In this document: positions 1 through 8,772 of the stretch, piece after piece | Layout of the letters: every line of letters starts with the position of its first letter | Numbering within the stretch: the first letter of the stretch is position 1 | Source: Firmicutes bacterium ADurb.Bin146 | Lineage (GTDB): Bacteria > Bacillota > Clostridia > DUPQ01 | Assembly: GCA_002070475.1 (NCBI GenBank) | Contig: MWDI01000030.1 | Span: forward strand, 27,302 to 91,301 | Reading direction: 5' to 3' | Length of the DNA: 64,000 nucleotides | Made by a program: the position numbers and the translations under genes | The notes under the pieces: model-generated | The model's input: the letters and a program-made list of their open reading frames with translations, nothing else | What the model was told of the DNA's origin: nothing | Database searches by the model: none

Positions 1-6
1 CGTTCC

Positions 7-936
7 TTAATGTTTATTTACCCAATTTGGAACGCCATTTTCGTCCGTTCCATCTGGGTTTTCAGGATCAAAAAACGAGTCCACATAAATCTGGATTTTT
101 GCTACATTTGTACTAGAATCGTGCTGTGCGGTAAATACCAAGCCTTTATTGTCGTACCCCGTAACGCTATACAGTTCGCCTTCATCAATCTTGGTTCGCT
201 TGAGAGGGAATTTCTCTATGACACTTTCCGCGTACTCGCGGAGGTCTTCTTTGCTCGTCTTGCACTCGATTATAAACTCATCAGAACCGAGGATATTCAT
301 ATCGGTGACTTTTAACTCCGAATACTTCCCAAGTTCAGGGATGTTCGCCGCAGCACCGTGGGTCGGCCATTTATCGGAGGTAGATGCTGTGTCGCTGTTC
401 TGTTCGTCCCCCTCTGAATCTACGGAGTCACTCTCTCCTTTTAGTATAGATACTGTCACGCAAATCTTACCATTATATAGCAAATGCCCCTCATAGGTAT
501 CTGCGCTAATCAGAGTTGTGTAGAGTAAGCCATCTTTCCTTGCGGAGATATAGTAGCCATCATCCCTGTCTTCAATTTTTACAATCCCTTCGCCAAAAAT
601 CCGCTCGTAATGGTCACGCAATCCGTTTATGCTCCCATCGCTTGCGAGCACGACATCAACGCCCTTAGCGCCTTCTTTCTCACGAACGGCGACGATTTCG
701 GCATAATCCGGAATTAGTCCCAAGTCCTTTGAGAAATAGTCAGGTAACGAGTTGCTATTATCACTTATCTTGCTTGAAGAAGCATTTTCCTCGTCATCCG
801 AATTCTGCGTGGGCTTGTTTTTGGATTCAGACGAGGTGTTCCTGCTGTTATCTTTTCCAGCTGGCGGAGTCACCGCACACCCAACCAGCGTTAATATGAG
901 TACAAATGTTAAAATTAAAGATAAAATCCTTTTCAA
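7..936 (-). CDS. Putative secreted lipoprotein of unknown function
   Basis: I do not recognise the family. The 309-residue product starts with a basic n-region and hydrophobic core ending in a lipobox (LTLVGC, Cys20), so it should be a membrane-anchored lipoprotein. A Ser/Asn/Asp-rich low-complexity linker follows (about residues 27-65), then about 240 residues of mixed character with no motif I can name. A second acidic, Ser-rich linker lies near residue 170-185, suggesting two small globular domains. It is the last of three minus-strand genes after the zinc-cluster gene and the frameshifted zinc-ribbon gene, which may share a transcript. The codons look richer in G and C than in the housekeeping block, fitting an acquired segment. 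Existence is secure; function is unknown. Confidence 0.75.
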   Translation of the reverse strand: MKRILSLILTFVLILTLVGCAVTPPAGKDNSRNTSSESKNKPTQNSDDEENASSSKISDNSNSLPDYFSKDLGLIPDYAEIVAVREKEGAKGVDVVLASDGSINGLRDHYERIFGEGIVKIEDRDDGYYISARKDGLLYTTLISADTYEGHLLYNGKICVTVSILKGESDSVDSEGDEQNSDTASTSDKWPTHGAAANIPELGKYSELKVTDMNILGSDEFIIECKTSKEDLREYAESVIEKFPLKRTKIDEGELYSVTGYDNKGLVFTAQHDSSTNVAKIQIYVDSFFDPENPDGTDENGVPNWVNKH

Positions 937-988
937 ATCAATATCCTCCTATCACTTTTTAAATTAAATTCTCCATTCGGGATTTATT

Positions 989-1155
989 TCAGGATGGTAA
1001 ACTTGCCGATAATGGGCAGAGAATTACTTTCCCTCCAAATCCATTGATGAGGCCCATGATACCCAGTATCAAAAGACCAAGGACAAAGACGTTGCACATC
1101 CGTCGCAGAGCTTTACTGATTCAGCAACTTCTTTTCCGCAGTTTGTGCAATCCAT
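989..1155 (-). pseudogene. Frameshifted small zinc-ribbon membrane peptide
   Basis: An ATG at 1155 follows a good ribosome site (GGAGGTGTTAA on the minus strand). It opens a 28-codon frame ending at 1069, whose start MDCTNCGKEV and later CDGC form a two-CxxC zinc-ribbon pattern. After about residue 22 a neighbouring frame continues with a clear membrane helix (VFVLGLLILGIMGLINGFGG) up to a stop at 989. A zinc ribbon followed by one or two membrane helices is a common small-protein design in Clostridia. I infer a single-base frameshift around 1085-1095 that separates ribbon and helix. A sequencing error or a genuinely short 28-residue product are alternatives. Confidence 0.5.
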
Positions 1156-1172
1156 TTAACACCTCCATTTTC

Positions 1173-1586
1173 TCATGGCTTGTTCTGACTATTTTTTTGG
1201 GTCGCCCGCCTTGCAGCCTCCAACCTTTTCTGGATCGGTCGCTGTATATCCAGCCACGCTTCTTCAAATTGCGCGCTTGTCAGTCCGCTTATACCTTGTG
1301 CCAAAGCGCAAGCGGTACAAATACCGATGCCATTGCCTTTTCCATCGTCAATAAAAAAGCAGTCCTCACATACCCATTTGCCACAACTGCTACAGAACAA
1401 AAGCTCCCACCGCAGATTTAGGAGAGTTTTTTTACGACTGCGAAGCCATGTTGCCCTTTGCTTCTTCTCCTGCCCGCAGACAGCACAATGTGCTGTAAAG
1501 GTTTGGGTGGCAGAGTCATATCGGGTTTGCTGCTCAAACGCTTGCTGTGATGGCTGCATGGGGGGCAATAATTCTTTACAATTCAA
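1173..1586 (-). CDS. Cysteine-cluster (zinc-finger-like) protein
   Basis: The 137-residue product has three cysteine pairs: CAVCGQ (about residue 34), CSSCGKWVCEDC (about 65-76) and CTAC (about 91). This spacing suggests two structural zinc sites. A charged helical tail (about residues 100-137) follows. No catalytic motif is visible, so the likely role is protein or nucleic-acid binding. The start is a TTG preceded by AGAGGTG at suitable spacing. It is divergent from the LuxR-type membrane regulator at 1769 and lies upstream of the frameshifted zinc-ribbon peptide, so the cysteine-rich genes may be functionally linked. The family name is unknown to me. Confidence 0.65.
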   Translation of the reverse strand: MNCKELLPPMQPSQQAFEQQTRYDSATQTFTAHCAVCGQEKKQRATWLRSRKKTLLNLRWELLFCSSCGKWVCEDCFFIDDGKGNGIGICTACALAQGISGLTSAQFEEAWLDIQRPIQKRLEAARRATQKNSQNKP

Positions 1587-1652
1587 GGGTACTCACCTCT
1601 CTTTCCCGCTGGAATACTAAGCTCAGAATAGTGCATTTCCCCAAAACTTCAT

Positions 1653-1669
1653 ATCCATAAGGTATGGAT
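1653..1669. promoter_or_regulatory. Inverted repeat upstream of the LuxR-type gene
   Basis: ATCCATA and TATGGAT form a perfect 7-bp inverted repeat around a 3-base centre, about 36 bp upstream of the -35 of the plus-strand promoter in the divergent intergenic space. It is a candidate operator for the downstream HTH regulator. Chance is possible at this length. Confidence 0.3.
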
Positions 1670-1704
1670 GAAAGACAAAATTCTTTGAAAAAACCTATAC
1701 GCCG

Positions 1705-1733
1705 TTGACTGAACATGCTAAGCTCACTATAAT
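1705..1733 (+). promoter_or_regulatory. Sigma-A promoter of the LuxR-type membrane regulator
   Basis: TTGACT (1705-1710) and TATAAT (1728-1733) are separated by exactly 17 bp, 36 bp upstream of the ATG at 1769. This is a near-consensus vegetative promoter. Confidence 0.75.
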
Positions 1734-1768
1734 ACAGACATTGAAAATGATTGAAAGGGGGATGAAGA

Positions 1769-3319
1769 ATGAATCGCCATCCGCTAATCGCCGAAAATGA
1801 AGAGAAGCAGATAAGCGTAGGGCTACCTTTGCTCCTTTGCCTTTCTATGTTTACAACTTGGCAGATGGGGGTCATGCTTTTTTCCGGCAAAACCCTTTCA
1901 ATTGGGGCAAAAACACCAATCCCCTTTGCTCTCGATAGCAACGTTATCACCGCTCTTGTTGCAGCGGGGTTTATTATAGATATTCTGTTTCTAATTTTTT
2001 TACAGCGTCACAGTGTTATGACGGCAAGATTGAGCATCAGTATTGCCTTGCTTTCCGCACTGATGTTTTATTTGCCGTTCCCTCCACATATAGCAGCTAT
2101 GCTTTTTTACATACAAGCCTTTTGCTGTGTCTTTTTAATCGGCAGCTTAATCGCGGTCATCGTCAATCTGCTTACAGAAAAGGCAGCGATGATGGAGTTC
2201 ATCATTTCCCTCATTTCCTCCGGGTGCTTAATTGCCATTCTGCAGAATGATGTGATACCCATACCCTTCGGTGTATTTCGAGGCTTCACGATTGTTTCCC
2301 TTGCGATGCTTTTGCTGTTTTTCTGCAAAATGCCGAGAAACACTTGGCCGGTCTATGTGAAAAAATCTGACGGTCTTGTCAAACCAAAAACATTAATGGT
2401 TCAGCTTTTTACCTTAATCGGGTTCTCGTCCGTCATCGCCTTGTTTGGCAGCGCTGTTGCATACAGCGTGGAGCATGGCATTTCCGTATATTATCTTTCC
2501 TCCGCTGTGTGCGGCATCATACTAATGGTGCTTTGGGAAAGGTTCCATATCATGCCGCTGAAAAGTGCGTCGGTGATGCTCGCCATAGGAGCACTTGGTT
2601 TTCTCCTTGCTATTGCCTCCTTGTATGTCCCGAAGCTTTCACTTCCTGCTTGTGCCTTACTCGGTGCGGGCGCAATCAGCGGTATATCCTCCTATCTTGG
2701 CGTTGTCATGACAAAGCAGTATCCATCCCGGTTCATTACTCCGGGTGTCATAGTGCTTGGGTTTGCAGCATCACTGGTACAAACGGTACTGCTTCACGCA
2801 TTGCGTGACAATCTGACTTTGCTGTATGTCGTGTATCTCGTCATTGCCGTCGCGCTTGTGATTCTATATCTGCTGTTAGAACCGTATTTAGGATATAGCC
2901 TCCGTGGCCGCACCTTGGAAGATTTGATTATGGCTGTCGCAGAGGAAACGGACGAAACCGCTGTGCCGGAACCTGTCGCTTTACTTGCGACTGTCAGTGG
3001 AGTAGCTGACATATCGAAAATTGGGGCAGAGCTAGAAGCAGAGTGGGCAGAGGGAGAGAACTCCCCTCACGTCCTGCGTATGAGAAACTTATTTCAGCAC
3101 AAGCTCTCTCCGCTAACTCGCCGCGAATATCAGCTAGCTGATTGCATCATGCGGGGGCAGCGCCGCTCTGAGATAGCAGAGGAAATGGGTGTAAAACCCG
3201 AAACTGTCACAAAGTATACAAACCAGCTGTATAACAAGTTTGGTATCCACAGGCGGCAAGACCTGTTTCGGCTTTCCGAACAGCTTGACCGCGAATGGTT
3301 GGAAAATGAACAGTTGTGA
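1769..3319 (+). CDS. Membrane-anchored LuxR-family transcriptional regulator
   Basis: The product has 516 residues. The first about 370 are strongly hydrophobic and hold roughly ten to twelve membrane helices, resembling a transporter-like sensor. A soluble linker follows, then a LuxR/GerE helix-turn-helix at about residues 447-510 (LSPLTRREYQLADCIMRGQ, then EIAEEMGVKPETVTKYTNQL). LuxR-type domains fused to many-helix membrane parts are known, for example in Actinobacteria of the Eggerthella group. The usual idea is that ligand or membrane state controls DNA binding. The start is well supported by AAAGGGGG upstream and a near-perfect promoter. It is divergent from the zinc-cluster gene, a possible target. 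Codons are richer in GC than the core genes, which suggests transfer. Confidence 0.85.
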   Translation: MNRHPLIAENEEKQISVGLPLLLCLSMFTTWQMGVMLFSGKTLSIGAKTPIPFALDSNVITALVAAGFIIDILFLIFLQRHSVMTARLSISIALLSALMFYLPFPPHIAAMLFYIQAFCCVFLIGSLIAVIVNLLTEKAAMMEFIISLISSGCLIAILQNDVIPIPFGVFRGFTIVSLAMLLLFFCKMPRNTWPVYVKKSDGLVKPKTLMVQLFTLIGFSSVIALFGSAVAYSVEHGISVYYLSSAVCGIILMVLWERFHIMPLKSASVMLAIGALGFLLAIASLYVPKLSLPACALLGAGAISGISSYLGVVMTKQYPSRFITPGVIVLGFAASLVQTVLLHALRDNLTLLYVVYLVIAVALVILYLLLEPYLGYSLRGRTLEDLIMAVAEETDETAVPEPVALLATVSGVADISKIGAELEAEWAEGENSPHVLRMRNLFQHKLSPLTRREYQLADCIMRGQRRSEIAEEMGVKPETVTKYTNQLYNKFGIHRRQDLFRLSEQLDREWLENEQL

Positions 3320-3846
3320 TATCCCTTGCCAATGTGTCAAATCAAAAAAGGCTGGATAGAGCGTTTCCCTCCTGAATTACAGCGTTGCTAATTACTACTT
3401 GAGCATATTTCCTTTTACGGATGAATTAAAAAATTTTTAAAGCTGTGTAACGGGACATCGCGCTTCACGATTCCTTATTCTGTGCTTAATACGGCATCCA
3501 CAATAATAGCAGGTGTCGTATTTTTTTGTCCTTTTTTATTTAGGGAGCTACAGTATGGACGCTTTTCCACGTTATCTATAGGAGGACAGTGCACAAAAAT
3601 AACACTTACAATTTTTTTTAACACTGGGTGTATAAAAGTGCCCTCCATTCTCCGCATATTAAAAGGACAAAAGAATTCTCTCGTTTCACTAAGGGTTTTG
3701 CTATGTGCCTGTCCAGTAGGAAGTGAGGAATAGGAAATAAAGGTCGTCACGTAGGGGTTAATTATTTCGGCTTATAGCAGAGGGACAAAAAAGAAACTTT
3801 CAAAAGTTTCGTCCGAAACATCTGTTTTGTTCCAGTGAGTATTTAA
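3320..3846. other. Gene-poor accessory stretch with one doubtful short frame
   Basis: There is no confident gene here. Between about 3475 and 3750 both strands are open: 91 codons on minus and 83 on plus. The minus frame (CPPIDNVEKRPYCSSLNKKG and following residues) looks more protein-like, but I see no ribosome site or motif that supports it. The stretch lies between the LuxR-type gene and the broken primase and probably belongs to the same decayed mobile segment. Confidence 0.3.
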
Positions 3847-4392
3847 GAACACCTCTCCAAAACAGCCGACAAATCTCTGTATGACAAGGGTAATTTCTGT
3901 TTGTGGAACTACGAAGAGTGCAAAGGAAAGGTAAAGCCGGATAAAGTGTCTTATCAAATCAACGATAGGCGGGTGAAGTCAAACAACGAAAATACATTTA
4001 CCGATTATTCCGACGCAGTCGCGGTGGAGAGTAGATATGACGGTCTGGGGCTTGGCATTTTTCGTAGTTTAAGTGCCATGGATATAGATCATTGCGTCAA
4101 TACGGACGGTACGATGACCGTTATCGGTCAATCCATCGCGGACATTGCAGGCTACCACATCGATAAAAGTCCATCTAGCTCTGGCTTGCGCGTCTTCTTT
4201 AAGGCAATGGGCTTCAAATACGATATCGCAAAATACTACATTAATAACACCAAACTCGGCGTTGAGGTGTATGTGTACGGCGCGATAAAAAAATATGTCT
4301 CCGTTACGGGTAATGTCTATCAGCAGAGCGGTGTTCTTGAAGCCGCACCACAGCTGCAACTCACGACTATACAGGATTTTTCAGGGATATAA
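3847..4392 (+). pseudogene. Broken primase-polymerase N-terminal domain of a plasmid/phage primase
   Basis: The frame is open from 3847 (just after a TAA) with no ATG in the expected place. It reads LWNYEECKGK, SYQINDRRVKSNN, YDGLGLGIF, MDIDHCVNTDG, DKSPSSSGLRVFFKA and VSVTGNVY. This order matches the N-terminal primase-polymerase region of phage/plasmid (P4-like) primase-helicases, where the DIDHC-type acidic motif binds metal and the SPSGxGxH-type motif and TG strand complete the active site. The metal motif survives, but the last conserved position of SPSGxGxH is altered. The protein stops after about 180 residues with no helicase domain, so both ends are lost. I read it as a remnant of an integrated element. 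Confidence 0.7.
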
Positions 4393-4457
4393 AATCCCTA
4401 TATGAGGGCAGCTTTAGAAGTGCCTTTTAAGAAATAATATCACATTTCATTTTTATG

Positions 4458-5612
4458 CTATATCTTTGGTATTTCTATCTCGATTTCTCTTCCAAGCTCA
4501 GCAGATTTATTTATTCCGTCAATAATTGCTTGGTTATACAGTATCTGGCTTGATGGAATAGGAGATTCAGATCCTTCTATAACAGCATCTAAAAATGATC
4601 TTATCTTCATATCAAAAAGGTCATATTTTGTCTGGATTATTGGTATAACAGTCTCCACTTGCTTTCCACATACCTCGTGATAAAGTTTCATAGGACCTCC
4701 AACAGTACCATTCCAGCATTCTGTTGATGGAATTCTTAATCCTGCTTTTGTACCAAGAATCAAAGTATCTCCGGCTGTATCCATGTTCATCGCCCATGAT
4801 ATACGGAAATCCAGTATTATCCCTCCTTCGAGCCTTATAAACGCAGCAGCAAAATCATCCACTCCGAAAGCTTTCGCATATTCTGGATGATTAGGATAAT
4901 ATTCAGGCCTTTTTCCGAAGAAATCTGATTTATATCCTGAAACCGTTAAAGGTTTCGGATAACCTATAGCATTCAATACCATATCTAGTGAATAGCATCC
5001 GATATCTCCTAATGCTCCTATACCGCCTGTATCTTTTGCTATAAAGGATGTTCCGAAGGGAGTGGGTATTCCTCTTCTTCTTCCGCCACCAGTTTGGATA
5101 TAGTAAATGTCTCCAAGCTCACCGCTTTCTACAATCTTCTTTATCATCTTCATGTTCTCATCGAATCTTGGCTGGAACCCTATGGAGAGAAGCTTGCCTG
5201 AAGCTTTCTCTGCTTTCACAATTGCTATTGCCTCATCTAGAGTCACGCACATGGGTTTCTCAAGAAGAACATTTACTCCTTTTTCTAAAGCATATATTGC
5301 GCATTCAGCATGAGTACAGTTGTATGTGCAAATACTTACCGCATCTAGTTCTTCATTATCTAAAAGCTCTTTATGGCTCCTATAAAAGCGTACATCCTCT
5401 AAACCCATCTTCTTACTGAAAGCTTCTGCTTTTCCTTCTATAAGGTCTGCGCATGCGACTATTTTTGCATCTTGGCATTTCAAGTATGCTTTAACATGCG
5501 GTTCAGCTATCCAGCCTGTCCCAATGATACCTATTTTAAGAACTTTATCCGATTCTGAGCTCTTTTTTTCATCCTGAATCTGTTTGAACTTGTTGAGAAT
5601 ATCTTCTGACAT
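4458..5612 (-). CDS. Gfo/Idh/MocA family oxidoreductase
   Basis: A 384-residue NAD(P)-dependent sugar or inositol dehydrogenase-type protein. A Rossmann motif (IGIIGTGWIAEPH) lies at about residues 27-39 and the EKP motif (LLEKPM) at about 116, whose lysine is catalytic in the family. The substrate-binding alpha/beta domain follows (FDENMKMIKKIVESGELG, then GDIGCYSLD). The N-terminus has about 20 extra charged residues. It is 15 bp downstream of a sugar-phosphate isomerase/epimerase-like gene on the same strand, a very common pairing in pathways that oxidise and rearrange cyclitols or glycosides. The exact substrate cannot be told from sequence. ATG with AGGAGGAAG upstream supports the start. 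Confidence 0.88.
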   Translation of the reverse strand: MSEDILNKFKQIQDEKKSSESDKVLKIGIIGTGWIAEPHVKAYLKCQDAKIVACADLIEGKAEAFSKKMGLEDVRFYRSHKELLDNEELDAVSICTYNCTHAECAIYALEKGVNVLLEKPMCVTLDEAIAIVKAEKASGKLLSIGFQPRFDENMKMIKKIVESGELGDIYYIQTGGGRRRGIPTPFGTSFIAKDTGGIGALGDIGCYSLDMVLNAIGYPKPLTVSGYKSDFFGKRPEYYPNHPEYAKAFGVDDFAAAFIRLEGGIILDFRISWAMNMDTAGDTLILGTKAGLRIPSTECWNGTVGGPMKLYHEVCGKQVETVIPIIQTKYDLFDMKIRSFLDAVIEGSESPIPSSQILYNQAIIDGINKSAELGREIEIEIPKI

Positions 5613-5627
5613 TTCTTCCTCCTGTTT

Positions 5628-6458
5628 TTACCAAATAAGATTATTTAAATACTTAATACTTAATCTTGCACATTCCAAAGCGGTCCTGCCGCTTTGCGGC
5701 ATATCTTGTTCAACTACAACCCATTCTGCACCGGCATCTTTTGAAGCCTGTAAAATTGCTGGTATATCCTGTTTCCCAAAGCCTAAAGGCATAAAGCTGA
5801 AAGAGTCCTTATCAGCAGGTTTACCATCTTTTGAATTGATGCCTATAAGATCATACATCTTACCTTCCTTACCTGTTTCGTCTTTGTAGAAATCCTTAAG
5901 GTGTACAACTGGAGCTCTTCCTTTATACTTCCTTATATACTCAGCAGGGTCCTGTTTTGCAACCTTTACCCAGCAGGTATCAATTTGTGTCATAAGAAGG
6001 TCTTTCGGTACTGTTTCATATATGACATCCAGACCAAACTTTTCGCCTATTTTTACAAATTCGAAGTCATGGTTATGATAAAGAAGCTGCAATCCTGCTT
6101 CCTTTGCTTTTTTTCCTAGTTCTGTTATTTGTTCAAGCGTATTATAAAAAAGAGGTTTTCCAGGTCTTTTGTCTTCAGGAAGATAAGGCACTGCAATATA
6201 TCTGCATCCTATGTATTTGTATGTAGAAAACACCTTATCCGGATCATTTTGCATCTCATCCAATGAAACATGTGCTGATATTGGGATTAATCCTACATCA
6301 TCCAAAAGGCTTTTTATATATTCAGGTTTTTTGTTATACAATGAAGCGAACTCCACGCCTTCATATCCGAATTCTTTTACTTTTCTGATTACATTTTCAA
6401 AATCTTTATCTAGATCATATCTGATCGAGTATAACTGAAGTGCAACTGGTAGAGCCAT
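5628..6458 (-). CDS. Sugar phosphate isomerase/epimerase (xylose-isomerase-like TIM barrel)
   Basis: 276 residues of the AP-endonuclease-2/xylose-isomerase-like barrel. Visible family landmarks are the N-terminal LQLYSIR strand, GYEGVEFAS, YHNHDFEF (metal-binding His and Glu region at about residue 118), DTCWVKVA and HLKDFY. These metal-dependent enzymes isomerise, epimerise or dehydrate keto-sugars and inosose-like compounds. It is first in a two-gene unit with the Gfo/Idh/MocA oxidoreductase, so the two probably act in sequence on one sugar-like substrate. A strong GAGGAGG site precedes the ATG. Which reaction it performs remains open. Confidence 0.85.
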   Translation of the reverse strand: MALPVALQLYSIRYDLDKDFENVIRKVKEFGYEGVEFASLYNKKPEYIKSLLDDVGLIPISAHVSLDEMQNDPDKVFSTYKYIGCRYIAVPYLPEDKRPGKPLFYNTLEQITELGKKAKEAGLQLLYHNHDFEFVKIGEKFGLDVIYETVPKDLLMTQIDTCWVKVAKQDPAEYIRKYKGRAPVVHLKDFYKDETGKEGKMYDLIGINSKDGKPADKDSFSFMPLGFGKQDIPAILQASKDAGAEWVVVEQDMPQSGRTALECARLSIKYLNNLIW

Positions 6459-6546
6459 ATTACCTCCTCCTCAACACTTTAATAATTGTATCATTATTAA
6501 GCATCTGAGACAATATATACAGAGTGAAGTTAGCAGATATTATACT

Positions 6547-7062
6547 TTATTTAATATAGTGACAGATATCCAGTATTACATTCCCTTTATCATCAGGTGT
6601 GGTAAAACGAGGGCAGCCGTATCTTTCAAAGAACCAGTATGCGCCTTGATGATCCGCTGTTATTTCAAACCCGTTATTTATAAGCTCTTTTGCGCATTCT
6701 TCCTCGTGCATATATAAATCTTTTTCTTTACCATAAACCCAGCAGACACCAAGCCTGCTTCTGTTAAAATCAATATATGAGAAATCTTTCGATACCTCTG
6801 TGCCTTTAGGCATGAAAATACCTATCCAGTATTCAAACTCCTCGTTCTTTTTGCATCTCATCAAACCGATATACGCATCCGAATCCTCATAATCCTGTTT
6901 CTTATCTGTCATTCTTTCCACCTGGTCAAACCAGCCGTTCTGAAACCATTCACTCCATTTTGCCCCATAATTGCCATTTACCCTATCTTTATTGGTATAT
7001 TTCTTGCCAATAAACCTGACTGCAGGGACATCCTGTGAGTATGTTTTTATTATCTGTGCCAT
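6547..7062 (-). CDS. GyrI-like/effector-binding-domain protein
   Basis: 171 residues forming one GyrI-like small-molecule-binding domain of the AraC effector-binding type. Features include an initial VRFIGKKYTN strand, the central YIGLMRCKKNEEFEYWIGIFMPKGTEV hairpin in two pieces, and the final WFFERYGCPRF and ILDICHYIK strands. No DNA-binding domain is attached, so it is a stand-alone binding protein. Such proteins bind or occasionally hydrolyse hydrophobic compounds, or act as partners of regulators. It is divergent from the 7194 gene and separated by 88 bp from the isomerase gene upstream of its 3' end. Confidence 0.75.
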   Translation of the reverse strand: MAQIIKTYSQDVPAVRFIGKKYTNKDRVNGNYGAKWSEWFQNGWFDQVERMTDKKQDYEDSDAYIGLMRCKKNEEFEYWIGIFMPKGTEVSKDFSYIDFNRSRLGVCWVYGKEKDLYMHEEECAKELINNGFEITADHQGAYWFFERYGCPRFTTPDDKGNVILDICHYIK

Positions 7063-7193
7063 AATATTTCCTCTGTTCTTTCTTGTTTATACTGTATGAT
7101 AGCATTTTATCAGAATATATGTTCGCTGTAAATGAGTAGATTTGCTAGCATTAATTCTCATTTGGTTGTAATATAATAGAAACAGGAGGCATT

Positions 7194-7910
7194 ATGGATA
7201 TAAGACTAATGACATATAATATCTGTTCTGGCATGAGTTACGGAAAAGACAGAAGAAGAGATTTATCACAGGCAGCTGAAGTTATAAACAAGTACTCGCC
7301 AGATATTCTAGGCTTGAATGAAGTACATTACAATATCGGTTTTTCTAATTTTGAGAAGCAGGCTGAGGTACTTAATAAGATGTTAGATTATAAATATATG
7401 TATTATGGAAGAGCAGGAGCTATAAAAGAAGGTTACCAGGGAAATACTTTGTTTTCCAAATTTCCTATAAAGACTGCATATACTGTTCTAGTTGACCAAC
7501 CTGCTATATTCGATGAAGATACATATTATGAACAACGTTCCTTTATTGATTCAGTTATTGATATTGGTATTGATATAAGAGTTATAGTAACTCACTTCGG
7601 TCTTGCTAAAGGCGAAAGAAAAAATGAGTTAGATATGCTGATACCGATATTCAAAGATTACGAAAACCCTCTAATATTTATGGGAGACTTAAATGTAGAA
7701 CCTGAAGATCCTCAGCTTAAAATGGTAGCTGATATTCTATTTGACACTGCCAATACAAGCAAAGAGCATTTCTACACATTCCCTTCAGATGCGCCAGATA
7801 GGAAAATCGACTATATATTCGTATCACATGGTATGAATGTAAAAGAAGTACTAGTCCCTTTCACCCTTGCGTCTGATCATCTTCCGTATATAGCGGATAT
7901 ATCATTATAA
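7194..7910 (+). CDS. Endonuclease/exonuclease/phosphatase family protein
   Basis: 238 residues with the complete EEP fold. Motifs are MTYNICSG (Asn), GLNEVH (metal Glu, about residue 42), VTHFGLA, FMGDLNVEP (Asp-x-Asn, about 163) and ASDHLPYIADI (Asp-His at the end). The short length and lack of a signal peptide suggest an intracellular phosphodiesterase or phosphatase, possibly acting on a lipid, nucleotide or nucleic acid. AGGAGG lies 5 bases before the ATG and TATAAT about 11 bases further upstream, with only a weak -35. Its last 6 bases overlap the end of the convergent amidohydrolase gene. Confidence 0.85.
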   Translation: MDIRLMTYNICSGMSYGKDRRRDLSQAAEVINKYSPDILGLNEVHYNIGFSNFEKQAEVLNKMLDYKYMYYGRAGAIKEGYQGNTLFSKFPIKTAYTVLVDQPAIFDEDTYYEQRSFIDSVIDIGIDIRVIVTHFGLAKGERKNELDMLIPIFKDYENPLIFMGDLNVEPEDPQLKMVADILFDTANTSKEHFYTFPSDAPDRKIDYIFVSHGMNVKEVLVPFTLASDHLPYIADISL

Positions 7911-8708
7911 CTCGTAAAATAAATTCATAAAATTATCGTAAAGTATACTTTGGTTTTCCTTTTCAGTAAGATGTAGATTTAGAAATCTTTCCAATTCCAG
8001 TTTATGATCCCACATAGGAAAATCAGTACCGAATAAAAATTTATCGCTTCCGAAAGCTCTAATAATATCACGTGCTGTATGCGGTTCTAGGGCATAAAGG
8101 CTTGACGATGTATCGAAATATAGTCCTTCTACTCCACGCAATGTCATATAGGCTTCCTCCCAGCATTTATATCCCCCGAAATGTGCCGCTATACATTTTA
8201 GTTTAGGAAATTTTTCCTTTATGGATATAAAGCGTTTTGGTCTTGTGTAATCAAACCTTTCATCGCCTGCATGCAGCAAGCATATCATTCCCATTTCTTC
8301 AGCTTTTTTATAAGTTCTGAAAAACCTAGAATCATCAGCATATGCTATTTGAAAATCATGATGCATCTTTATTCCTTTAAGGCCCTTTTTTGCAACTCTT
8401 TCCATCTCCTTCTCTACATCATTAAAATCTTGATGCATTGAAGCTAAGCCTGTAAATTCATTATGTTCAGAGCATTGTTCTATAATAAAATCATTAATAC
8501 TTGTTACCTGATGATCATTTGTGGCAACGGAGCATATAAGATACTTTTGAACATTTATCTTTTTACCATTTTCAATGAGTTGATTTGAAGTACCTGTATA
8601 AGCCATAGGCAGGTTATAAAACTCGCCTATGCTGTTTGATGCTCTTGTAGCAATTTTGTCCGGATAAATATGTGTATGTGAATCCGCTATTTTGTATAGA
8701 CTGTCCAA
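7905..8708 (-). CDS. Amidohydrolase family protein (amidohydrolase-2 type)
   Basis: 267-residue metal-dependent TIM-barrel hydrolase. It has the DSHTHI metal motif near the N-terminus, GIKMHHDFQ, LLHAGDE, CIAAHFGG and FGTDFPMW, where the final Asp is catalytic in the superfamily. The family covers decarboxylases and hydrolases of aromatic or lactone compounds, so the reaction cannot be assigned. The start is a TTG with AAAGG eight bases upstream. It is convergent with the EEP-family gene and overlaps it by 6 bp. Confidence 0.82.
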   Translation of the reverse strand: MDSLYKIADSHTHIYPDKIATRASNSIGEFYNLPMAYTGTSNQLIENGKKINVQKYLICSVATNDHQVTSINDFIIEQCSEHNEFTGLASMHQDFNDVEKEMERVAKKGLKGIKMHHDFQIAYADDSRFFRTYKKAEEMGMICLLHAGDERFDYTRPKRFISIKEKFPKLKCIAAHFGGYKCWEEAYMTLRGVEGLYFDTSSSLYALEPHTARDIIRAFGSDKFLFGTDFPMWDHKLELERFLNLHLTEKENQSILYDNFMNLFYEL

Positions 8709-8772
8709 TAAAAATGCCTTTCTTTATACAATGGCTTTATTTTACACCAGTATTTAATTAATTCAAGCATTT

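Noticed and set aside
1044..1421. 125-codon plus-strand frame
   Set aside because: It covers the zinc-cluster and zinc-ribbon genes in antisense and lacks a ribosome site.
3475..3750. Short opposite frames of 91 and 83 codons
   Set aside because: Neither has a ribosome site or recognisable motif; kept only as a note on the stretch.
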